64,000 nt of DNA from Winogradskyella bathintestinalis. Its GTDB lineage: Bacteria > Bacteroidota > Bacteroidia > Flavobacteriales > Flavobacteriaceae. Below, one piece after another: positions 55,638 through 64,000 of this stretch. A program made the position numbers and the translations under genes. Within the stretch, counting starts at the first letter, position 1. Each line of letters begins with the position of its first letter. The stretch lies in the NCBI RefSeq assembly GCF_030407435.1, contig NZ_JASDDK010000001.1:1-64000 (forward strand), given 5' to 3'. The notes beneath the pieces are model-generated. The model did no database searches. It worked only from the letters and a program-made list of their open reading frames with translations, and was not told the origin of the DNA.

Positions 55638-55681
55638 GGGACAATAGATTGATTCAACCGAAAAATTGTCCCCATGTGGGG
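55638..55681 (-). promoter_or_regulatory. Overlapping inverted repeats in the sulfatase-GH43 gap
   Basis: Two dyads share an arm. CCCC-ATGT-GGGG (55670-55681) can form a small hairpin, and GGGACAAT (55638-55645) with ATTGTCCC (55665-55672) can form another of 8 bp. Only one can exist at a time, because 55670-55672 belongs to both. On the minus strand the small hairpin is followed by ACAATTTTT. It may be an mRNA switch, a processing site or a regulator-binding site. Confidence 0.4.
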
Positions 55682-55711
55682 TATTTTTATACTGAACAAG
55701 CAACGGTTTCA

Positions 55712-57418
55712 CTATAATTTTGTGTCTTTATCCGTTTGCGGATTATATGACGTTCCGGTATCACCTCTTAACCTTTCAAATTGTTTGTAACCACGCTTAA
55801 CGCTTTCCTCGGAAGCTTGCTCAAAATCAGAAAGAGTTACTTTATATTTCTTTTGAAGCTGGGTCAACTTTGATCTTAGTTGTGCTTCAATTTTATCGTA
55901 TTCCGCATTATCGATTTGATTATTGATTTCTTTTGGGTCTTCTTCTAAATCGTATAATTCCCAAGTATCGATATCATCATAGAAATGCATTAACTTATAG
56001 CGTTTAGTTCTAACTCCATAATGTTTTTTTACCATGTGAAATGCTGGATAATCGTAGTAATGATAATAAACTGCATCTCTAAAATCGTCTGCATCAAAGG
56101 TGTTTTCCAATAAAGGACGTAAGGATTTTCCTTGCATATCTGCTGGAATTTCAACTTGCGCATAATCTAAAAAAGTTTCGGCAAAATCTAGATTCTGGGT
56201 CATGTCATCAATTACGGTTCCTGGTTTAATTACATCAGGGTATTTTACAACCAAGGGCATTGCTAAAGATTCTTCATACATATAACGCTTATCGAACCAG
56301 CCTTTTTCACCTAAATAAAAGCCTTGATCAGTGGTATAGATAACCATCGTATTTTCGGCTAAACCATTTTCTTCAAGAAAATCCAAAACCTTACCAACCC
56401 CTTCATCTACCGAGGCAATTGTTGCTAAATAGTCTTGTAGGTAACGTTGTCCTTTATACTTTGCTAATGCTGCCCGTGATAAATTTGAATCGTGAAAGGC
56501 ATCATTCTTTGCTTGATAGGCCTTATCCCAAGCTGTTCGTTGTGCTTCGTTCATACGGTTGAAATCCGATTTCCATGGGTTGTGTGCCAATTCTGGACTT
56601 CCTTTCTTTTTGGTCAATTTTAAATCGTGACCTTCATACATATCTTTATAAATGGTTTGTTGTTGCTGCTGTGAAGCTAAAGACCCTTCGTGAGCTGTAA
56701 AATAGGTGTCAGGCAAGGGAAATTCTACGTCATCAAATTTATTGGCATGTCGCAATGCTGGCATCCAATTTCTGTGTGGTGCTTTGTGTTGTAGCATCAG
56801 CATAAATGGTTTATCGCTATCTTTTACTGAATTTAAATATGCAATTCCATCTTGGGTAATAATATCTGTGGCGTAACCTTCAGTTCTTGAGGTATCGGCT
56901 ACTTTGGTAATTTCGTTTATCGCTATAAAATCTGGATTGTAGTAATTGCCTTGATCTGTTAATATTTTCCAATAGTCAAACCCTTCCGGTAAACCATGTA
57001 AATGCCACTTTCCGATTACCGCTGTATTATAACCTGCTTTTTGTAATAACTTAGGGAAGGTTTGTTGGCTACCATCAAATTGGTCGCCATTCATTCTAAA
57101 ACCATTAATGTGACTAAATTTCCCAGTCAACACAACGGCTCTACTCGGTCCGCATATAGAATTGGTACAGAAATTATTTTTAAACAAAGCACCTTCGGTA
57201 GCAATGCGGTCAATATTTGGTGTTGGTGCTAATTTACTTATAGGATGACCATAAGCACTAATCGCCTGTTCTGCATGGTCGTCTGCCATAATGTAAACGA
57301 TATTTGGTCGTGGTTTCGACTTCTCGGCTACATTAGAAGCGGCATCAGTATTTTTAGGTTCATTCTTGCAAGAATGAAATGCAACAAGCACGATTAAAGC
57401 AAGGAATAAATTTTTCAT
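55712..57418 (-). CDS. S1 family sulfatase (formylglycine-dependent), lipoprotein
   Basis: A 568-residue sulfatase with a lipoprotein signal (LVAFHSC, Cys17). The formylglycine motif is C89-G-P-S-R93, followed by AVVLTGK. Metal-binding residues are visible in YIMADDHAEQ and in TTDQGFYLGEKGWFDKRYMYEE, and the C-terminal domain has the typical YHYYDYPAFHMVKKHYGVRTKRYKL motif. The Cys form needs an anaerobic-type or FGE maturase encoded elsewhere. Family S1 enzymes in marine flavobacteria desulfate algal polysaccharides; the regioselectivity cannot be read here. It overlaps the esterase gene by 4 bp, so both are translated together. Confidence 0.95.
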   Translation of the reverse strand: MKNLFLALIVLVAFHSCKNEPKNTDAASNVAEKSKPRPNIVYIMADDHAEQAISAYGHPISKLAPTPNIDRIATEGALFKNNFCTNSICGPSRAVVLTGKFSHINGFRMNGDQFDGSQQTFPKLLQKAGYNTAVIGKWHLHGLPEGFDYWKILTDQGNYYNPDFIAINEITKVADTSRTEGYATDIITQDGIAYLNSVKDSDKPFMLMLQHKAPHRNWMPALRHANKFDDVEFPLPDTYFTAHEGSLASQQQQQTIYKDMYEGHDLKLTKKKGSPELAHNPWKSDFNRMNEAQRTAWDKAYQAKNDAFHDSNLSRAALAKYKGQRYLQDYLATIASVDEGVGKVLDFLEENGLAENTMVIYTTDQGFYLGEKGWFDKRYMYEESLAMPLVVKYPDVIKPGTVIDDMTQNLDFAETFLDYAQVEIPADMQGKSLRPLLENTFDADDFRDAVYYHYYDYPAFHMVKKHYGVRTKRYKLMHFYDDIDTWELYDLEEDPKEINNQIDNAEYDKIEAQLRSKLTQLQKKYKVTLSDFEQASEESVKRGYKQFERLRGDTGTSYNPQTDKDTKL

Positions 57419-58305
57419 GGTTGTTTCGTTTTTATAATTTTAGTCTGAATGACTTCATCATTTATCATGGTTTGATTAAAAAAGTTGAATACTTTATCTA
57501 AATCTTCAAAAGGAATTCGAGATACTTCATGCCGACCACCATTAACAATATTGAAGTAATAAGAGGTATTAAACTCTTCGAGTTTTTTCGCTATAATTTC
57601 AGAACCATCCAACATAATATAACCATCCCTTTCTGGGTCGCAGTAATGATGTGGTGCATTGCCAAAAGGCACTAGTTGGTCTTCTGTTCCATGATATAAA
57701 ACGGATGGGACAGCATTGTCTTCGGTAATATAACGCGCATCCATTACAGCACCAGCACAAGAAAATAAGCCTGCAAATTTGATGCTTTTATATTCTTCTT
57801 TATGTTCAATGAAATAATCTTTCATAAAAACGGCATTCAATACGCCCTCGGCTCCAGCGCTACTTCCACCTGCTATAATTTTAGTGGTATCGATTTGAAA
57901 CATGTCAGCACGCTCAACTAAATATCTTGCCGCATCTAAATAATCAATGGCGGCTTGTTTAAACGTTTCTAATTTTTCGTCTTTGGTACAATCGCAACCA
58001 AAACCTGTAGTGGTTCCTTTTCTTAATAAGCGATAATCAATAGAAACACCAATGTAATTCTGTTCTTTAGCAGCATATTTCACTAATTTGTTATCATCTG
58101 GAAACGCACGATGACTGCCTGAAAATCCACCGCCATGCATCCAGAGCAGAACCGGTAATCTTTCGTCCTTTTTTACTTTTTCTGGTGTAAATACATCGAT
58201 TTTCAAAGTGTCATTACCTTTTATCGCATAGGTGAACGTCTCCATATTTTGTGCGGAAAGTCCATAAGCAATCAGTAAAACAAGGATAATTGTTACCTTT
58301 TTCAT
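57415..58305 (-). CDS. Secreted alpha/beta-hydrolase (carbohydrate esterase-like)
   Basis: A 296-residue protein with a signal peptide (cut near residue 19, LIAYGLSAQ). The oxyanion-hole motif HGGGFSGSH (57-65), the nucleophile Ser149 in AGGSSAGAEG, Asp209 in HGTEDQLVP and His259 in NGGRHEV form a complete triad. The arrangement is of the HSL/BD-FAE type, so removal of acetyl or other acyl groups from sugars is likely in this context. The start abuts the GH2 stop codon (58305/58306) and its end overlaps the sulfatase start, so it is translationally locked into the operon. A cysteine pair near 104-106 (GCDC) is unusual. Confidence 0.85.
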   Translation of the reverse strand: MKKVTIILVLLIAYGLSAQNMETFTYAIKGNDTLKIDVFTPEKVKKDERLPVLLWMHGGGFSGSHRAFPDDNKLVKYAAKEQNYIGVSIDYRLLRKGTTTGFGCDCTKDEKLETFKQAAIDYLDAARYLVERADMFQIDTTKIIAGGSSAGAEGVLNAVFMKDYFIEHKEEYKSIKFAGLFSCAGAVMDARYITEDNAVPSVLYHGTEDQLVPFGNAPHHYCDPERDGYIMLDGSEIIAKKLEEFNTSYYFNIVNGGRHEVSRIPFEDLDKVFNFFNQTMINDEVIQTKIIKTKQP

Positions 58306-60894
58306 TTAATCCATTTTTTCTATTAGAATTCCACTTATTACAGTTTCACCATCTATTGAGTTAAGTGAAATTGTTAATCCTTCATTATTAATAATATCAA
58401 TTTTAGCAGTTTCTTGAATACCGTATTTATCTGGAAATGTTTCTGCCATATTAAATTGTTTAGCGATGGTAATGCCATTCAACTTAATGTCGAAAATACG
58501 CTGTTCTTGTATTTCCTCAGACGATTTATTAGAAGCATTTAAATTATAAACTAACTCGACATTACTCTTTAATTGTGGCTCTACGAAATACAACGTTACT
58601 TTATATTCACCATCAGGGACATCAACCTTATATTGGCTACAGTCAACCAAAATGGTTTGATAAACAGTCTCTAAGTTTGAGTTTTTAATATTGTTCGGAA
58701 TGCGCTTTTTTTCACACTTTCCTGAATTTGGCATATAACCATACAAGTTTTCAGAATATGATCGGTCTTGAAGATAAGTAACTCCCGAAACCTCGTCTGT
58801 ATAATTAATGTGTGTCCCTAAATTAATTCCTAAAACATTTGTTGGATAAGTTTTTAAATTCTGGATAATATTAGCATTGAAAACAGTTTCATCCTGTTGA
58901 TTTCCCGCAACTACTTTAATTGTATTATCACCTTCTTTAAACGGAATTTTGATTTTTGCTATGCCAGTTTCAAAATTTAGATCTTTGAAAAATTCTCCAT
59001 TCACATAAATTTTCCCATTGTGTTGATTTGAAAATACAACGACGTCATGTGTGTTATTTTCTAACAAGGTCAATTCATTCTGATACTTCGCAATATGAAT
59101 AAAAGGCGAATTGTTTAAAACCGATTGATACCAATAATAAACTTCTTTGGGCTCACGATTGTATTGTACCAATCCTTTTTGGTTGACATGTGGCTTGGTT
59201 TCCCCACGGAACTCTGAACCAAAATCGGCAAAATTCCATGCTGTCATTCCGGTGACAAATTCTCGTTCTTGAACTTGATGGTAATAGCCTGAATGCAATA
59301 ATAATTGATATTCTTGTGAATAATCGTAGCGTAATGGTGTTGTTGTTGAAATATTGACATCGGCACCTGGACCATACTCAGAAATCATGATAGCACGATC
59401 TGGATAACGCTGGTGCTGGTCATCTAGAAAAACTCCCAAATCTTTAATGGTGTCGTGATACCAGCCAAAATATAAGTTCCAACCAACTAGCATCGATAAA
59501 TCTGCTATTTTGGTGTCGTTATAAAGTTCATTAAAATGCAATGCCATTACCGTTATATGATTTGGCGCTTCTTTTCGGGTTAAATCTTCTAATAGTTTGG
59601 CGAGTTGGTATGTGTATTTTTTTCGCTCTTCTTTTTCAGCTTCCGATTCTTTTTTATCGAATGCTAATCTCAAGAATATTTCGTTCATATACCCCATCAT
59701 TACTACCGAAGGATAATTATAATATTGCTTTATATGCTCCTTTTGCATAGTGATTGACGTTTCAAAAAATGCTTCTGAATTTGTGACTTTATTGACGATT
59801 GGGATTTCGGTCCACACCAAAATTCCGAGTTCATCACAGTGTTTATAGAGTTCGCGAGCATGCGGGTAGTGTGCAAATCGAATGACATTTGAGCCCATAT
59901 CTTTGATGAGTTTTATATCTTTTTTCTGAAGTGAAAGTGGAACTGCATTCCCATAGCTTTCGTAATCTTGATGACGATTTACACCTATCAATTTTATTGG
60001 TTTTCCGTTTAAAAAGAAACCCTTTTTTGGATCAACGGATACCCAACGAAATCCGATATTAGTAGTTTTTGTATCTAAAATTCTGCCTTTATTATCTTGA
60101 AGTACAAGTTTGAGTTTGTACAAATATGGATTTTCTGGGGACCATAATTTTGGGTCCGTAATTTCTGGAAGATTAATTTTAAATACCTCTGTTGTTTCAG
60201 ATTTAAGATTTAAGTTCTCTGTATGTGATTTTACAATATTTCCTTGAGCATTGGAAAGATTAAATTTCAATTTTACATTTTTATGTCTTAATGCAGCATT
60301 GTTTAGAATCGCTGTTATTTCTATACGTGCTTCGTCCGCTGAGACTTCTGGGTAGTTGATATAAAACCCATCAGTAGCAAAATCATCTAAACTAAAATGT
60401 TGTTTGGGTAAGGCAATCAGTTCCACATCACGGTAAATTCCACCATAAAATGTAAAATCGGCATCTAAAGGAGGAATGTCTTCATTATGCGTATTCTCTA
60501 CGGTAACTTCAATTAAATTGTACGTGTTATAATTAAGGTATTTCGTAATATTAAAATTGAACGCGGTGTAACCTCCCTTATGATTACCTACTTCTTTACC
60601 ATTAATAAATATGGTGGCTTCTTGGTTTACAGCATTAAACTTTACGTAGTGAACTTTTTCTATTTCTTCTGATGCTATGAAAACCTGTTTTTTATAATAC
60701 CCTAATCCTCTGCGATAGCCAGATGCATCATCGAAAGCATCCAACTTATTCCAAGTATGTGGAATATTTATAGTTTCCCAATTGGTTTTATTTTCAGAAA
60801 ACTGCCAGCCAGAATTAATGACTTTAGATTGCGCAAAAATTTGAAATGAAAAAGCCACACATAATAATAAGGGTAGGGAATTTAATTTGTTCAT
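58306..60894 (-). CDS. GH2 glycoside hydrolase with malectin-like C-terminal domain
   Basis: An 862-residue exo-glycosidase. I start at Met6 of the longest frame (60894), which gives a standard signal peptide (MNKLNSLPLLLCVAF); the upstream ATG at 60909 is possible. Domain order (longest-frame numbering): sugar-binding jelly roll (30-170), Ig-like domain (175-290), TIM barrel (295-600) with acid/base Glu410 in GYMNEIF and nucleophile Glu511 in ISEYGPGAD, then a linker domain and a malectin-like domain (about 690-866; NVLGINLGTHINYTDE, DGEYKVTLYFVEP). GH2 includes beta-galactosidases, beta-glucuronidases and alpha-L-arabinopyranosidases; specificity is open. It is 23 bp downstream of the GH3 gene. 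Confidence 0.92.
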   Translation of the reverse strand: MNKLNSLPLLLCVAFSFQIFAQSKVINSGWQFSENKTNWETINIPHTWNKLDAFDDASGYRRGLGYYKKQVFIASEEIEKVHYVKFNAVNQEATIFINGKEVGNHKGGYTAFNFNITKYLNYNTYNLIEVTVENTHNEDIPPLDADFTFYGGIYRDVELIALPKQHFSLDDFATDGFYINYPEVSADEARIEITAILNNAALRHKNVKLKFNLSNAQGNIVKSHTENLNLKSETTEVFKINLPEITDPKLWSPENPYLYKLKLVLQDNKGRILDTKTTNIGFRWVSVDPKKGFFLNGKPIKLIGVNRHQDYESYGNAVPLSLQKKDIKLIKDMGSNVIRFAHYPHARELYKHCDELGILVWTEIPIVNKVTNSEAFFETSITMQKEHIKQYYNYPSVVMMGYMNEIFLRLAFDKKESEAEKEERKKYTYQLAKLLEDLTRKEAPNHITVMALHFNELYNDTKIADLSMLVGWNLYFGWYHDTIKDLGVFLDDQHQRYPDRAIMISEYGPGADVNISTTTPLRYDYSQEYQLLLHSGYYHQVQEREFVTGMTAWNFADFGSEFRGETKPHVNQKGLVQYNREPKEVYYWYQSVLNNSPFIHIAKYQNELTLLENNTHDVVVFSNQHNGKIYVNGEFFKDLNFETGIAKIKIPFKEGDNTIKVVAGNQQDETVFNANIIQNLKTYPTNVLGINLGTHINYTDEVSGVTYLQDRSYSENLYGYMPNSGKCEKKRIPNNIKNSNLETVYQTILVDCSQYKVDVPDGEYKVTLYFVEPQLKSNVELVYNLNASNKSSEEIQEQRIFDIKLNGITIAKQFNMAETFPDKYGIQETAKIDIINNEGLTISLNSIDGETVISGILIEKMD

Positions 60895-60917
60895 TATGTG
60901 CGGCATCATTTCTGCTA

Positions 60918-63137
60918 TTAATCGTTTAAGTTAAATAGATGTTTAAATTTAAAGTCAGAACTTGGTGCAATAGCAATCTCAAATTCTCCAGGTTCTACAC
61001 CATACATCATGTCGCTATTGTAAAATTTTAAATCCTCAACTGAAATCGTAAAAGTGACTGTTTTGGTTTCTCCTTTTTTTAGAAATATTTTCTCAAAGCC
61101 TTTGAGCTCTTTTACTGGTCTTGTAATGCTCCCTACTTTATCGCGAATGTAGAGTTGAACTACTTCATGTCCGTCATAATTTCCAGAATTGGTAACCTCA
61201 ACACTTGCTTCAATCGAATTTGAAAATGTCAATTTTTCTGAAGACAATTTTAAATCAGAATACTTAAAGTTCGTATAACTTATTCCATGCCCAAAAACAA
61301 ACAAGGGTGAGTTCGGAACATCGATATAATTACTTTTGTAATCTTGTTTCGGATTGTTTTCAGGAATAGGACGTCCGGTGTTTTTCATATTGTAATAAAT
61401 TGGCACTTGACCCACATTTCTAGGAAATGTAACCGTTAATTTCCCTGAAGGGTTGACTTTACCAAAGAGCAAATCTGCTGTGGCAGCTCCTCCCATAGTT
61501 CCTGGAAACCAGATTTCTAGAATAGCATCTACTAAATCAACTTCTTCCGAAAGATTCAATGGGCGACCATTCATTATAATCAATGTGATTTTTTTATTCG
61601 GGTTGGCTTCTCTTATCTTCTTAATAAGTTGTGGTTGAATACCTGGAATTTTTAGGTCTGTTCTTGATGCTGCCTCTCCACTCATGTGATGATCTTCTCC
61701 CATTACCAAAACAATTTCGTTAGCTTGGTTAGAAACTCTAATTGCTTCCTCAAAACCAGAATCATCATCACTTAAAATTTCACAGCCTTTAGCATATAAA
61801 ATTTGGTTCGGCTTTAGATAATCTTGAATTCCTTCAAATACACTTATGGCTTTTCCACTACGGTTACCCTTAGCCGCCCAGTTACCAAGTATATGCGCTT
61901 CGTCTTTCACTAAAGGGCCTATAAATGCGATAGATTTTGAATTTTTAGAAAGTGGTAATGTATTGTTCTTATTTTGTAATAAAACCGATGATGCAGCGGC
62001 AATTTCTTGGGCTTTATCTAAATATCTTTGTTGGTATTTAGTAGTATCTTCACGTTGCTGGTCGATATATCGGTAAGGATCATCAAATAATCCTAGTTTG
62101 AATTTGGCCAAAAGAATTTTTCGGCATGCTTCATTGATAACTGCTTCTTCTACTTTACCATCCTCAACCAATTTCTTTAAATGTAAACGGTATATTTCTC
62201 CCATCATATCCATATCTACTCCGGCATTCATACCAATTCTTGCGGCATCAATACTATCCTTAGCAAATCCATGTGGTATCATTTCATTTATAGACGTATA
62301 ATCTGAAACGACGAAGCCTTCGAATCCCATTTCATCTCTAAGAACATCTCGCAGTAGGGCTTTACTTCCTGAAGTTGGTACACCATTTAATTCATTAAAA
62401 GCCGACATCACAGTTTCTACACCAGCATCGATTGCAGCTTTAAAAGGTGGTAAATAGGTGTTGCGCAATTCGCCTTCTCCCATATTGGTGGTGTGGTAAT
62501 CGCGGCCAGCTTGCGCCGCCCCATAAGCTATATAATGCTTGGCACAAGCTAAAATGGTATTGGTTTTAGTAAGATCGTCACCTTGAAACCCACGAACATA
62601 CGCTTTCGCTATTTCATTATTTAAATAAACATCTTCCCCTGCGCCTTCAGAAATACGACCCCAACGTGGTTCTCGAGAGACATCAATCATTGGTGCAAAT
62701 GTCCAATGAATGCCTTCTGCAGAAGCTTCTTCTGCTGCAATGCGTGAACTTTCTTCTACCATTTTTAAATCCCAACTAGCTGACAGGCCCAAATTTATTG
62801 GAAATATGGTTCGAAAACCGTGAATTACGTCATATCCAAACAATAAAGGAATCCCTAAACGTGTATTCTCAACTGCTAATTTTTGCATATTGGTTGTACC
62901 TTCCACCGTGTGCGCATTTAACATGGCTCCAACATTACCTTCTTTAATATGTTTTTTATTATCGGTTTTAATTATGGGCCCTGTTTGGTCAAAATGTCCA
63001 CTATACATCACCGTTTGACCTATTTTTTCTTGAAGTGTCATTAGACGCATTAGCGAATCTACTTTAGCTTCATAGTTTTGAGCAAAACCATAATTGCCAA
63101 TGCAAATTAATAATATTAGAAGTCGTTTAATTCCCAT
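60918..63137 (-). CDS. GH3 beta-glycosidase (BglX-like)
   Basis: A 739-residue periplasmic exo-glycosidase with a signal peptide (about 1-19, cut after GFAQ). The (beta/alpha)8 domain (about 25-340) has FAPMIDVSREPRWGRISEGAGED, the substrate-binding Lys200-His201 in CAKHYIAYG and the nucleophile Asp279 in GFVVSDYTS. The alpha/beta sandwich (about 385-590) has VLVMGEDHHMSGEAASRTDL with the acid/base region, and the C-terminal FnIII-like domain (about 640-735) ends in YGVEPGEFEIAIAPSSD. GH3 enzymes of this type remove terminal beta-glucose or beta-xylose; in this locus beta-xylosidase activity is conceivable. A second, similar GH3 gene lies 4 bp upstream. Confidence 0.95.
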   Translation of the reverse strand: MGIKRLLILLICIGNYGFAQNYEAKVDSLMRLMTLQEKIGQTVMYSGHFDQTGPIIKTDNKKHIKEGNVGAMLNAHTVEGTTNMQKLAVENTRLGIPLLFGYDVIHGFRTIFPINLGLSASWDLKMVEESSRIAAEEASAEGIHWTFAPMIDVSREPRWGRISEGAGEDVYLNNEIAKAYVRGFQGDDLTKTNTILACAKHYIAYGAAQAGRDYHTTNMGEGELRNTYLPPFKAAIDAGVETVMSAFNELNGVPTSGSKALLRDVLRDEMGFEGFVVSDYTSINEMIPHGFAKDSIDAARIGMNAGVDMDMMGEIYRLHLKKLVEDGKVEEAVINEACRKILLAKFKLGLFDDPYRYIDQQREDTTKYQQRYLDKAQEIAAASSVLLQNKNNTLPLSKNSKSIAFIGPLVKDEAHILGNWAAKGNRSGKAISVFEGIQDYLKPNQILYAKGCEILSDDDSGFEEAIRVSNQANEIVLVMGEDHHMSGEAASRTDLKIPGIQPQLIKKIREANPNKKITLIIMNGRPLNLSEEVDLVDAILEIWFPGTMGGAATADLLFGKVNPSGKLTVTFPRNVGQVPIYYNMKNTGRPIPENNPKQDYKSNYIDVPNSPLFVFGHGISYTNFKYSDLKLSSEKLTFSNSIEASVEVTNSGNYDGHEVVQLYIRDKVGSITRPVKELKGFEKIFLKKGETKTVTFTISVEDLKFYNSDMMYGVEPGEFEIAIAPSSDFKFKHLFNLND

Positions 63138-63141
63138 CCTT

Positions 63142-64000
63142 TTATTCAGTTAATTGAAATTCTTTCATCATTTTGGTGGTTGAATCTGTACCCACAAATA
63201 CATGAAATTTTCCTGGTTCTGCTACAAAGTCTAAGTTTGAATTATAGAATTTTAAATCTTCAACCGAAATCTTAAAAGTGACCGTTTTTGTGTCTCCTTT
63301 TTTAAGGTAGACTTTCTGAAAACCTTTTAATTCTTTTAAAGGTCTGGTGACTGAACCTACTAAATCTCTAATGTAAAGTTGCACGACTTCCTTCCCATCG
63401 TAATTACCAGCATTAGTGACCTCAACAGAAACATCGATTGAACCATTTGTACCGATGGTATCTGAACTTAACTTTAAATTTTTATAATCGTATTTGGTAT
63501 AGCTTAATCCGTAACCAAATGGATATAATGGTTCGTTACGCTCGTCGATATAATTACTTCGGAATTTTTCAAATTTACCTTCTTCATTCATCAATGGTCG
63601 TCCCGTGTTTTTATGATTATAAAAAATTGGAATCTGTCCTACACTTCTTGGAAACGTGGCGGTTAATTTTCCCGAAGGATTTACATCACCAAATAATACA
63701 TCTGAAATAGCTAAACCGGCTTCACTCCCTGGAAACCAAACATTAAGTATAGCTGGTACATTTTCGTTTTCTTCTACCAATTCTAATGGTCTTCCTGTAA
63801 ATAAAACTAATACCACAGGTTTTCCTGTTTTAAGCAAAGCATTCAACAAATCTTTTTGTACTTGAGGAATTCCAATTTCGGTTCTACTGCTACTTTCACC
63901 ACTAAATTCAGCAGATTCACCAATGGCTGCAATAATAACATCCGCCTTGTCAGCAATATTTAAAGCTTCATCCAACAGCTCTTTATCTGATCTTCCGTCT
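63142..64000 (-). CDS. GH3 beta-glycosidase, C-terminal part (cut by right window edge)
   Basis: The open frame continues to the window edge (286 residues visible), so the N-terminal barrel with the nucleophile lies outside; TTG at 63975 is an internal Leu codon, not the start. The visible part contains the end of the alpha/beta sandwich (IAAIGESAEFSGESSSRTEIGIPQ) and the complete FnIII-like domain (NYDGKEVVQLYIRDLVGSVTRPLKELKGF). Over this portion it is closely similar to the GH3 protein encoded 4 bp downstream, so the two are tandem paralogues, with probable difference in substrate or linkage. It is the first gene of the polysaccharide operon visible in the window. Confidence 0.93.
   Translation of the reverse strand, partial: DGRSDKELLDEALNIADKADVIIAAIGESAEFSGESSSRTEIGIPQVQKDLLNALLKTGKPVVLVLFTGRPLELVEENENVPAILNVWFPGSEAGLAISDVLFGDVNPSGKLTATFPRSVGQIPIFYNHKNTGRPLMNEEGKFEKFRSNYIDERNEPLYPFGYGLSYTKYDYKNLKLSSDTIGTNGSIDVSVEVTNAGNYDGKEVVQLYIRDLVGSVTRPLKELKGFQKVYLKKGDTKTVTFKISVEDLKFYNSNLDFVAEPGKFHVFVGTDSTTKMMKEFQLTE

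Noticed and set aside
63973..63975. TTG as possible start of the right-edge GH3 gene
   Set aside because: The reading frame is open upstream to the window edge and reads as ordinary GH3 sequence; the domain would lack its catalytic barrel, so the gene is simply cut by the window.
1..64000. CRISPR arrays, insertion sequences, prophage or defence systems
   Set aside because: No regularly spaced repeats, transposase or integrase motifs, or restriction-modification genes were found in either strand.

Overview
This 64 kb window comes from a low-GC bacterium of the Bacteroidota, almost certainly a marine member of the Flavobacteriaceae. The evidence is a full-length SprA (the type IX secretion translocon), an alternative complex III (ActABCDEF) joined to cytochrome oxidase genes, flavobacterial promoters of the TTG-N19-22-TAnnTTTG type, a hybrid two-component regulator with Reg_prop repeats, and a polysaccharide-degradation operon containing a sulfatase. 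Most genes lie on the minus strand. No transposase, phage gene, CRISPR array or rRNA was found.

Region 1 (1-9000, minus): ruvA - sprA - gcvH - vanZ-like - tonB (cut by the left edge), tightly packed, in places overlapping, with an extra promoter before gcvH. Region 2 (9000-22400, minus): a malic enzyme fused to a phosphotransacetylase domain, a GAF histidine kinase, queG, a winged-helix methyltransferase, a large orphan hybrid sensor/regulator, a cytochrome P450 and ruvB.

Region 3 (22494-34440, minus): one respiratory operon, actA-actB-actC-actD-actE-actF-coxB-coxA, ending in a strong terminator. Electrons should run from quinol through ActB and ActA to the CuA site of subunit II. ActA carries an additional cytochrome c domain (six haem motifs in all), ActC carries a C-terminal helix-hairpin-helix-like extension, and ActF and CoxA have histidine-rich N-termini.

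Region 4 (34736-41064): a small SPOR-like secreted protein, then rimP-nusA-infB on the minus strand with a terminator-like hairpin in its leader, a tandem universal stress protein, and tRNA-Gln(TTG). Region 5 (41217-52151): a DUF2723 membrane protein with a polysaccharide deacetylase, a thioredoxin-like protein lacking CXXC, a membrane metallophosphoesterase, a FucP-type transporter with a glycosylasparaginase (possible N-glycan salvage), an aldehyde dehydrogenase preceded by a small repeat-containing ORF, and a small secreted cationic protein.

Region 6 (52205-64000, minus): the distal part of a polysaccharide utilisation locus: two tandem GH3 enzymes (the first cut by the right edge), a GH2 with a malectin-like C-terminus, an esterase, an S1 sulfatase, a GH43 lipoprotein with discoidin and FN3 domains, and a sugar/H+ symporter, closed by a terminator. 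The set suggests a sulfated, partly esterified, pentose-containing algal polysaccharide. SusC/SusD genes and the regulator, if present, lie to the right of the window.
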